Source: Cymodocea nodosa
Lineage: Eukaryota > Streptophyta > Magnoliopsida > Alismatales > Cymodoceaceae
Assembly (NCBI GenBank): GCA_036874045.1
Contig: CM072339.1
Span: forward strand, 17,739,501 to 17,803,500
DNA length: 64,000 nt
Reading direction: 5' to 3'
This document shows, piece after piece, positions 49,460-61,000 of this stretch. How positions within the stretch are numbered: the stretch's first letter is position 1; the number at the start of each line of letters is the position of its first letter. The translations under genes were made by a program, and so were the position numbers. The notes beneath the pieces were generated by a model, which searched no databases, was not told the origin of the DNA, and worked only from the letters and a program-made list of their open reading frames with translations.

Positions 49460-50637
49460 TTATAAATTTTCCTTTTTGATGGTGGCCCACTCTAACTCTA
49501 AGTTTTGGACAACATTTTTTACCATGGTCTAGTTCAAATTGTATTGACTTTGATTCTACTTATTGTAGTTCTAGAAGAACACTTGTTAAAAGATTGGTCT
49601 AATTGAGGAGAGAGTTTGCCTCATATCAAATAACTCAACCTTCCATTCCATTGTTGGGGTGGAAGCACAAAAGATAGGGTTTTTTCCTTAATTTGAAGGC
49701 ACCAAGCATCTAAATGTGTCTAACCTCCCCTTTTCAACTAGGGTTTTCTTTAGAAAAGGATGAGAAGGTTGATTTTCTTTGAACAATACCTACTGAATTA
49801 AAGAACGTTGGCAACACCCATTTATTTTATAATTCTAGTGTCCACTAATGTTAAAAACCAAGGAAGAGAGAATATATTTATGATTCATTAATTTTGGCAT
49901 TTTATTTAACTCTTTTGAGTTGATAATACTAGGAGTGAAAAATGCAAGGATTGAGATTTAATATTTTTTTCTGATGAAATAACGAGAGATAGGTGTAAAT
50001 GATAGGAAATTATACTTAGCATTTGTGTACTAAAAGAAATGACAAGAAATAAAATGAAGTTAATATTTTTAAGATTAAATAATAAATTAGAAAAAATATT
50101 ATTATTATAATACACATTATAATATACATTAAAATTTCATAAAAGATAGATGCAACATGTGAAATAATATAATCATAAATAACATCGTTCACAAGAACCT
50201 CTTTCTACATGTTGATAAATTATACTTTTATTATCTACTATTTGATAAACCTTAAATGTTAAATTTTAAATTTTAGCCTCTAATAACTTTTCCTTTCTCC
50301 TTGACTGCCTAGAGCCACCGAGGAAGCCATCACTCAGCGATGAATCGAGAGCAAGGCATTGACATGATCTCGAGAGAGACAAAATAAGGAGTGGATTCAA
50401 GAGTGTGGAGACAAAAGGCCAACCAACCTACTGATTTAGACAAGGCATATATATGATGATCATTTGACAGAATATTCAAACCCATACCAAAAATATGTGG
50501 ACGTCTTCACATCTTCGGTGAGACGAACGACGGTATGCCATTAGAAATATACCTCACGACGTTATCATACAAATTCTAAAGTATTTTTAAGCCTGGACTT
50601 GATCATTGCAGCAAGTTGTTGGGTATTCCTTTTCTTT

Positions 50638-50668
<31 letters not shown>

Positions 50669-51060
50669 GAGAGGGGTGGTTGGTGGTTTGTGCACATGGA
50701 GATAGAAGGAAAACATGAGAAACCAAATCACAAGGTTTGGAAAATTCACGAGTGTCGGTCCTATTTTCCTGTCTTAATCTCGGTGGTGCAATTATCAGGT
50801 CTGAAAAATCATGAACGTAGGTAGGTGCTTTTATTCAAATAGAAAAGGAAAAGCAATACTTGTAGTTGCTGTACTTGAATACTGTGTTTATTTAAATGCA
50901 TGCAATATAAAATTTGTAATTAGAAATAAATAATTGGTTTTTTTTTTTTTTTTTTTTGATGACATAGTCATATTCCAAAAGCATCTACTTAGATCCGAGG
51001 TATCAGTGTTTATTTCTGCAAAAATTACGGAATATATAAATAAATAAGTTACGTATAATT
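49460..51060. other. Intergenic DNA upstream of the TBC gene
   Basis: AT-rich with T-runs at 50640-50668 and about 50938-50957. Around 49960-50070 the words GAAATAACGAGAGATAGG and AAATGATAGGAAATTA resemble those on the other strand at 38.3-38.5 kb. No gene was recognised. Confidence 0.5.
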
Positions 51061-51723
51061 AGGGGGATGGGGACGAGGACAGCTGACTGTTGACCGACCC
51101 AATTCAGTGTTGTGTTTCTTCTACGCAGGAAGGACGAATTTTGTATTCTCCTCTTCCTCGGCTACGGAAATTTTTCAGAAAAAAACGATCTTGGAGGAGA
51201 AAAGGTTGGGGGGGGGGGGGGGGGGGGGGGGGAGGGATATAACGGAGAAAGGGGGGGAGCGGGACGGAAGAAAGAACAAGGTGTGGCGTTTTCGGTTCTG
51301 CTTCTGCCAAGACGAGGGCAAAGGGAACAACAGGAGCCCATTTCGGCATCTCCCGTTCCAACCATCTCAGACCCAGTTGAGTTTGGACCTCCTACTATTC
51401 CTCATGAAGCATTTTCCTTTCTGTTACATTCATATTCCACCATTTGGGACAACACCCAACACAGTTCCTTTTTCTTTTTCTTCTTCTTCTTCTACTTCTT
51501 CTTCTTCTTCTTCAAAATAATCACTTCTTTCACATTGCAACTTGCATCTCTTTCTTCCTTCTGCTTGCCTCAAAAACAAAAAGGTTCTCGACTTTTTCCC
51601 GAACAAAATCCTTTTTTCCGTAGAATACCCACCTTCTGATCCACTACACTCAGCCCCGTTCCTTCTTTTCAGATATCTGTCTACCAGTCCTCCTCCTCCT
51701 CCTCCTACTCCATCTTGTTCGCA
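51061..51723 (+). promoter_or_regulatory. Promoter and 5'UTR region of the TBC gene
   Basis: Composition changes from AT-rich to mixed and GC-richer here. The region contains a 25-base G run (51208-51232), a CTT-rich stretch (about 51474-51516) and TCC repeats (51689-51708) before the ATG at 51724. CT-rich microsatellites are common in plant 5'UTRs. Open frames in this region are products of these simple repeats. The transcription start is not determined. Confidence 0.5.
51208..51232 (+). repeat. Poly(G) run of 25
   Basis: An uninterrupted G homopolymer followed by further G clusters (GAGGG, then seven G at about 51252-51258) in the 5' region of the TBC gene. It can form a G-quadruplex. Length may be affected by sequencing slippage. 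Confidence 0.9.
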
Positions 51724-51929
51724 ATGATGATGACGGCTGCGAAGGAGATGCCATTGCACAGATCATCGTCGTCAGCAGCAGAAGCTTGTCATCAATGCAA
51801 TTCCATCATGGCCTTGGATGTATCGAATTTAATAGGAGTTAAATGGCGTGTCTACCTGGGGATTCTTCCATCTTCCCCAAATTCTTCAATTGATGATTTC
51901 AGACGGGTCGCTGCTGATTCACGCCGAAA
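51724..51929 (+). CDS. TBC gene exon 1
   Basis: 206 bases encoding 68 residues plus two bases of a Lys codon, ending ADSRR before a GTAAGA donor. It contains a Ser-rich N-terminus and GVKWRVYLG, the start of the TBC domain. Confidence 0.88.
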
Positions 51930-52486
51930 GTAAGAATTTTTCCTTTTCCTTTCCCTTTGTTCTCTTCTAAATAGATGTCCAGCGGTTTAATGTTCTATTT
52001 TGTCTAACAACGGGAGGAGCTGCTAACTCTCCACTTTGCCTGTTCGATACGTAACTTTGTTCAAATTTTCTCTTTGTTGGAGGTGTTCTTTTTTTGCAAG
52101 CGATGGATTAGTGGTTTTTTTTGAGAGAGATGGATTAGTGGTTATCATCTCCTACTTTCGAATCTAGGAGGGAGCTGTTCACAGTTATTAGCATGGTGTT
52201 GTTATGCGGATGGGTCATGTATAAATAATGCAAGTCATATATTAGGACTTCACCTCCATTTATAAATATGTAATCTTCACCTATAAAAAAATAATTTTTC
52301 ATTTTATTTCTCAGATTTCACATGAGACTAGATCTTGTAGTTTAGATCTATAAAAAAGAGAGGAAAGTTATCCCCAACCCACTTTCACATCGACACCATC
52401 TCTAGCTATTGGTTCTTCCTCTTCCATTGTTGCCTTCCATTTGAAAATATAATTTGTATATATATTCTATACATAAAATAACAGAA

Positions 52487-52517
<31 letters not shown>

Positions 52518-54999
52518 TTATCTGTAGAGAGACAGAGAGTAATAATAATGTACATATATAAATAATCCAGAATAAATAAATAAATAAGGCTGCCTAGGAG
52601 CCTAGGCGACCTTGGCTGTTGCCTGATTGGCTTACCTCCTTTTTTAAATGTCTTGACATTTGTATTTGTTTTTATGTTAAGATATGTCTTTTAGACAGTT
52701 TAAGTTCATATCTAAGAGCATTTTGCTACTTAGCAAAAGGTAGGAGTATTTTAGTAATTTTTCCTATGCATAAAGGTGTTTTATATTTTACCCTAAATAT
52801 TTTGACATTTGTATATTTTATATTAAAATATATCTTTAGATAGTTTAGACTCATATCTAGGAGTATTTTCATATTTCAGATAGTTTATACTCTTATCTAG
52901 GAGTATTTAATATTTTGGACATAAGCAATAGTATTTTTTATAATATTTCCTATATGCGTGGATATTTATATATATACATATATATTCTCTATATTTTGAA
53001 ATTTTTATATTTATGTTAAAATGTATATTTTTAGACAGTTTAGACTCTTGTCTAGGAGTATTTTATGTTATTTTATTTTATAATTTTGCATAGGTAGGGA
53101 CATTTCAGTAATTTTATCTATGCATGAGGGTGTGTTATATTTTCCCCTTTATATCTTAGTGTTATATATTTTTCATGTTGAAATATACTTTTAGATAGTT
53201 TAAACTCATATCTAGGTGTATTTATGATCTTGTATAGTTTATACTCCTATGGAGGAATAATTAATATTATAAACGTATTTTGAGAACGGATATGATTTAT
53301 ACCCAAAATACTTAAATTTTACTTCGGATATTTACATTTTAAATCCAAAGTATTATGATTTTATCTTGGATATTTATACTTTATATCAAATATACTTTAA
53401 TTTTAATTTTAGATATTTATATTTAAAATTTTTATCTTGGATATCTATATTTTATACTCGAAATATTCTTGAATTTTAGATGCTTATATTTCATATCTGA
53501 AACATTTTTAGTTTCACTTGAGATATTTGTATATCATATCCCAAAGCACTTTGTTTTTTCTTATCTTAGATATTTATACGTTATATCTAAAATACATGAC
53601 TTCTTATTTTAGACATTTACATTTTATGTGTAAAATATTTTATCTTCCTTTGGATATCTTATATGGTACCCAAAGTATTTGATTTTTATTTTAGATATTT
53701 ATATATTATATCTAAGGTATTTAATTTCTATTTTAGATATTTATTTTTGATATCTAAAATATTTAATTGCATTTTAGATATTTATGCATCATACCTAAAA
53801 TGTTTAATTTTATTTTAGATACTTATATCTAAAATATCTTAATTTCGTTTTAGATGTTTATATTTTATATCTAAGATATTTTAATTTCTATTTTAAATAT
53901 TTAGATTTCATATCTCAAATGTTCAATTCTATTTTAAATATTTATATTTAATATCAAAAACATTATAATCTCATTTTAGATACTTATATTTTGTATCTAA
54001 AATGTTTCATTTTATTTTAGATATTTATATTTGATATCTAAAATATTATAATTTTATTTTAGATATTTTATATTTCATATCTAAGATGTTGATCTTCACC
54101 TTTATGTGATATCCAAAGTTTTTATTTATTACTATTTTAGGTATTTATATTTCTTTATGTAAAATATTTTTATTTTATTTTAGATATTTATATTTATATT
54201 TATATCTAAAATATTTAATTTTATCTTTGATATCTAAAATTTTTTAATTTGATTTTAGACACCTATATTTTATGTCTAAAATGCTTTTTTTTTATTTTAT
54301 ATATTTATATTCTTATATCTAAATTTATTTTATTTTATTTTAGATATTTATGTTTTATATCTAAAATGTTTTTAATTTCATTTTAGATATTTAGATATTA
54401 TATTTATATCTAAAATATTGTAATTTCGTTTTAGATATTTATATTTCATATCTAAAATATTTTTATTTGAGATATTTATATCTAAACTATTTAATATTTT
54501 ATCTTAGATATTTATATTTCATTTTAGATATTCATATCTAAAATGTTTAATTTTTTTTATTTTACATATTTGTATTCTTATATCTAAAATATTTTAACTT
54601 TATTTTAGATATTTATATCTTATATCTAAAATGTTGTAATTTCATTTTTAAATATCTATAATTTATATCTAAAATGTTTTAATTTTATTTTAGATATTTA
54701 TATTTTATATCTAGAATTGTTTTATTTTATTTTAGATATTTATATTTTAGATCTAAAATATTCACTTTTATTTTAAATATCTATATTTTGTATCTAAAAT
54801 GTTTTAATTTAATTCTAGAGAGTTATATTTTTATTTCATTTTAGATATTTATATTTTACATCTAAAATGTTTTAATTTATATTTTGTATCTAAAATATTT
54901 TAATTTTATCTTAAAAGCTCATATTTTAATTTCATTTTAGATATTTATATCTTATATCTAAAATGTTTTAATTTTATTTTAGATATTTATATTCTTATA

Positions 55000-55034
<35 letters not shown>

Positions 55035-58000
55035 CTTTCTAATTTTTATATTTATATCTAAAATATTTGTTATTTATTTATTTATTGTTAGATATTTATA
55101 TTTTATATTTAAGATATTTTAATTTAAATTTTTTAAATCATCTTATATACTTATATCTAAAACGTTTAGTTTTCATGTTGGATACTTAATTGTATTATCA
55201 TTTTTATCATCTTCCTTCAGTTTTTCATTCATTCATTATTATTATTATTTTTATTTGACCATTCATCTTCCTTGTTGATTGACCATCTGCCTCTTCTGCC
55301 AACATCAATAAAGCTCCAGTTGCCTTCTCCAACATTGATCATCAGAATTCGATGACTTTTTTTGTGACCAAAGCTTATGTGCACACTCGCCTGTTTGTAT
55401 GTCAAGCTTAAGCATCACTGTAGCTATTCAGTTGAGCATCCAACAAGCTTTCATGATGGGGGGTATTGCTTCAGCATAGATGGGTGATGCTACACATGTC
55501 AGTAGAACCATGCCTTGGTGGATGACATTCATTGATTGGCTATACCCAAATTGACAAAGTTTTGTTGAAAAGTGAAGAATACTGAGATGGGGCTTTCAAT
55601 CCTTTGCCACAAGCGAACAGAGGAACAATCCCATGTTGGTAGAGCCTTGCTAAAAAGCACAGGGTATAAGTGCAGGGATTTTTTTTGGTTGTTTGCCACA
55701 AACAAGCAGAGGAAGCTATCCAAATTGGTAGAACCCTATTGAAAGTATGGGGTATTGATCAGACTGAAGTATCTTTTAGCTTGTTGGCCCTAATGGGCAA
55801 ATGGTACCTCTTCGATCGACAGAGCCCCACTGAAAAACATCATAAGGTATTAGTCGGGTTGCAAAGGAGGAAAGAACCATGAATTGAAGATGTACAGAAC
55901 CCACCTTTGCAACATCAAGGGATGCTTTGGTTGTTGGATTTTGCTTGCCTGTCTGCAAAATGCTGAGAGATCAACTGATCGAGAAATATGTGCATTGTGT
56001 GATTTCAGATTGAGGTTTGCTAAAGGATTTGGGGTGTGTTTGCAAGTGTGTTGATTGAAGGATGTTTCTGGTTGAGAAGGAGAGATTGGTTATGGTGTGG
56101 TCGCATGAGCATTGATTAGAGCTTTTTACATCAGGCAGCTTCAATGTGCAAGTGGTGATGAGTGATCATACATTGTGGACCACGATGGCATTGACGACGT
56201 TGACAATCTAAAGATTGTGGGGTGGTTGTGATGTAGGAGCAAACATAGGAAGTATCATCAATAGGTGAACATGGAGAAGATGGCTTTGTGTAGCGAATAA
56301 AGCAGTGGATGGGTGAATCGGTTAACCATTTTGTGAAATTGGTTGACCATTGCCTACTCCCTTTCTTAAAGCCCTTTTTCTTTTCTTGTTTTGTATTTTT
56401 TAAAAATTTATTATTATTATTTTTTTCAAAAATATTTAATGTCAACATAGACTTAGTATTCTACCCTAACATCTACTAATCATGCCTCATGGATAGTGAC
56501 TATTTCTTAAATGATGAAAGTTTTCTTCAATTGTTGGAAACTCCATCTTGTATCATTGCTCCTTGTTCTACCTATTAAAGTACAAGTGTTTTGTTTGTTT
56601 CTAAGGACAATTTTAGGACCATAGACTTTACTGTGCCTTTACGTATGCTAGGTACATGTTACTTCTTTTCCTACTTAATTGTGTAATAATTGTTTTATTG
56701 TTATCGAGAAGGGTTGTTATTGTACTTTTCAATATTTACAAATGATGAGGATGTTTGGATTGTAAAGGTGGACATGGTGTATACCTACTTATTCATAATG
56801 AGATGCCTTAGTGATTGATTTCTTTTGCTTCCACACCAATCACTTTCTTTTTTGGCATTATCATCTTGATCATTTGTCTCATCATAAGTTTCAGTAGTCC
56901 TTTTGTTAGATATCTGTCACATCACTTGATTGTGAGTTATTTTAATCAAGCATTCCTATGCTGCATATACCTGCCTAAGCATCCATCTCTTGTTACCAAA
57001 CAAAGTCTTTCTGAGTTAGTACCTTGTGATATTTGGGAGTTAGTTTGTGTTTAGTTGGTGTCAAGTTACACTTATTATATTATATTTGCTGATGATTAAT
57101 CTTGTTTATCTTGGATTTATCTTCTTATATATAAAGTTAATGTTTTGGATGTCAAAAAATTCTTTGTAAAGTGATCATGCATTGGATTTTGCTCAAATTG
57201 ATCTTAACAACTATTGTGTTTCATTGGGTATTCAACATCAAGTCACGTGTCCTCATACATTTTAAGTAAAATTATGTGATGGAATGCAGTTATAGATATT
57301 TTTTGAGCACCACTCACATGATTGTGATGCCATTTTTATTGCTTCATATCACGTAAATTGAAAGCTCTTGGCACCTCTAGGTTGTAAGATACCTTTTAAG
57401 AGGCTTGTTTTTGATATGGATTTCTTATATCTTAAGGTTTATGTCCCAATCCTATTGATTCCAATGATCTACCCTTTAAAAGTGTTCTTTCAAACCTAGT
57501 TAACAAGTCTATCATAGTGAATGATACCCTTGTTGTGAAATAAAATTTGGCTTATTGTTTGCAAATATATCATTATTATTAGTGGCTACCTTTGGCTCCT
57601 TAGGTTATGTGTTGTTTGCTAATATACTGTGATTGCCAGTGGCTACCTTTGTCTTCTTAGGTTAAGTCATCCTTTACATTGGTGAATCACCCATTTCAAA
57701 CCTTGATGTTCTTAATACTCTAAGAAAGGTTAAGCATTCCAGTAATGACCAAGAGATGGATGATCATGTCTGTTTTCTCTAGAATACTATTTATAGACTA
57801 TGTCCTTAAACATGGTTCATGGTATAGTTTGAAGAATTTAACCATACTAGCTTAAAAGATGGAATATGAAGTAAGGTTTCTCATTAGTTCATGTAAGAGC
57901 CTGAGATGGTCTATTAACAAGGAATCTTTGGTACTCAAAGATGTACCTAGTAAGAAACTTGTCTGCAGGATGAATGGTCATTTGCAGGTTGAATCTTAAT

Positions 58001-61000
58001 CAAGTTTAGAATGTATAAGAAATAAATGAGATAGGAAATCTATGCCTAAGTATTTCACATATTGTCATTGAAGTAGAGTATCATACCATGACATAATAAA
58101 TGTGAAATGATGTGACTCGGATCTTTGTTGATTGACTTTTATTTTTTTATGGATATTCTAGTGATCATCTATTGTGATATCAAGTTGCTATTTTTGTTAT
58201 TAAGTTCTGATTTTTTATGTGCATCAATTATATTAAGTTAAACTCTGTGACATGGTAATTAGAGAACTTTCATTTATTCATCATTCCTAGCATTAAAAGC
58301 AACTGATAGATTTACCAAATGTTAAAGTGGAGTTTTTGAATTACTTCATGACAAATTGGGCACACAAATATTTATGCTCATGCTTGTAGAAGTTCTAGAA
58401 ATGTTATTGCGAGAGTATTAAATGAGTAGTTAGTTATATGGGTAAATAGATATCCAATTACATTCAAGATTCCTTACTCATGCTATATATATTTGTACTC
58501 TCATTACTTGTTAATCTAATCTTCATTTTCACACTAATTCGTTCTCTCATGGTACTAGAGCTTAGACAATCATCCACTTTTCCCCACCTCCACCACTAGC
58601 CGACCTCTGTTACCCCTAAAACACCATTGAGCTACTCTCCTAGGCCTCAATTTCTATTGCCAGCCCTCTCCAAGTTGTCAATGCCTTTGGTTAAGGGAAG
58701 GAAAACCCTCTGACTTCCATTGACAACACAGGAAGTGGGTTGTCACTAGGGCTGTCATGCTCTTCCTACAGTCCCTCTAAGACCGTAAAAGCCTTCCTCT
58801 ACCACCAGTTGCATCCAATGGTCCCATTCTTCCTATCAATAGTTTGACTGGTTCATTTTTAGTCTGAACAACCCATGTACTGGGTTGTGTTTCATCTAAT
58901 CTGCTACAACTAATGGTGGTTCTTTCTGTTCCACTTGGTTTCCTACCTATGGAGGCCTCCTACTACCTTCGTTACATGTCAAACTAAAGCTTTTTTTTTC
59001 ATTTGGATAGACTTGGCCAAAGGCTATGATGGTTGCAAGAGAATCAATCACCAAGAATTTTAGCAAGACATTTGAAAAACTTAATGGAAAGAGCCATTTG
59101 TTTTGCTCATAGAGTTTTTAGACCATTATTACAAACCATCAAAAGGTGAAGCACCCTGTACACCCTTAATCCAATGTGAAGGGCAGTGGATGTTGAAGAC
59201 TTGATAGTGATAATGTGGATGGGGAATATTATAAAACCAAGTTTTGCTAGAGGGGTCATGATGTTATGGCCTGCCAAGAAGATTTGGGATATTTTGAAGT
59301 AAATATCTTTAAGTTATTTGAGATATACGGGTAGATCTTCACATTGCCATGGGAGATTGTTCCATACTGGAGTATTTTACCACATTATGCAAAATATTAG
59401 AGGAGTTGGAGATCTATCTACCCTTGACCCCAGACGTGGTGACCATAAGGCATTATTGGGATGAACTTGCAGTTTCTGATTACCTGTCATGTTGTGTTGG
59501 GAAATCAGAAATGAGAGTTGTGTTACCCATACTATGATGTTGCAAATGAAGGTGCCCAAACATTTTTGATTTAATGCAGTCATTACCATCTCATATCTTA
59601 TTAATAGGATGCCTTTTGCCCTCTTAGGAGGTGAGATACCTCTTCATTAGCTTTATCCCAAATTGGAGTTGTTTTCTTGACCTTTTAAGGTATTTAGTTG
59701 TGTTGCTTTTGTTCAGGATCTCATTCTCAGTTTAGACAAGTTATCCCTTAGATTAATTGTGTTTTTGTTAGGTATTCTTGTGTACGGAAGAGGTATATCA
59801 CTGTTTTTATCCCCTCTTAGCAAGAGATATAGTATATATCTACTAATGTTATTTCTTTTTGAATTACAATCTTACATTGAGTCTAGTGAGGTACCATCTA
59901 CAAATCTTACCAATTATTGTGCCTACTGATGGTGGTTGTAAGGTAGTGGACAAACTCACCATCCATTATAGGTGTAGGATTGACAATAATGGGAATCACT
60001 TCTCCCTTTGGTACAACGAACCTCAACAATGGATGTAGGTTTTGACATTAGCTTCCACTACATCACAACTTGATATCCTAGTTGTATTGCAAAAGGGTAA
60101 AAGATTTTGTACTACTCATCTTCTTCTTCTTTTGTGTTCTATGATAAACTTTATCCCATATGTTGTGGTTTTTTCCTATTTATTTCTTTTTAGTCTATAC
60201 TTAGAAATTATTAGACGGCACTTTAGCTACCATATTGGAAAGCAAGGATGGATGAAAAAATGAAAGTGTTGAGATGACGTGGTTCATGGGATATAGTGAC
60301 CTGTCCTACAGAAGTGAGCATAGTTACTTGCAAATGGGTGCACACTCTGAAGTATAGATTGGATGGATCAGTGGATCACTAGAAAGCTCATTTGGTGGCT
60401 TGAGGATTCACTTAGGCATGATTTTGATCATGTAGAGATGCTCTCTCTAGTAGTTTGTTTCAATTCCATTCATATGCTATATTCCATGGCATTCAATCAA
60501 TCATGAGAGCTAATTCAACTTGATGTGAAGATGCTTTTCTATATGAAGATCAAAATGAGAAGGTGTTTATGAAGTAGCCTTTGACATATGCTGCTTAAAG
60601 AGAGAACTTAGTGTGTAAGTTGAAGAGGACAATCTATAAGCTCAAGCAAAGTCCATGAGTGTAGTTTGAAAATTCAGCAATATTGTGATAGAGGTTTTTG
60701 CTAATGTGCAGTGGACCATTCTATCTTTTATAAGAGGATAGATAGTGACTATGTAATTTTGACAATGTATGTTGATAATATTTTGTTGATGAGTAATGAT
60801 TCTATAGTTGTTGCTGACACTTAAAGAGTACTTTTTGGGGATTGAGTTTGTGTATTTAAAGGGAGGGATTGCTTTAATGTAGAGGAAATGTATACTTGAC
60901 CTACTATAAGAGATAGATTTCTTACAATGTAAGTTTGAGAGCACTCCAATAGATCCCAATTTTCCTTGTTGAAATAGTTTATTAGAGCTTTTGGTGGATC

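Noticed and set aside
51715-51723. Alternative upstream start (TTG) for the TBC protein
   Set aside because: Plant nuclear genes start at ATG; the first in-frame ATG is at 51724.
51104-51759. Gly-, Pro-, Glu- and Ser-rich open frames on both strands
   Set aside because: They are produced by the poly(G), CTT and TCC repeats of the TBC 5'UTR.
53290-55170. CRISPR-like array
   Set aside because: Units are contiguous and degenerate with no unique spacers, in a plant intron; it is a minisatellite.
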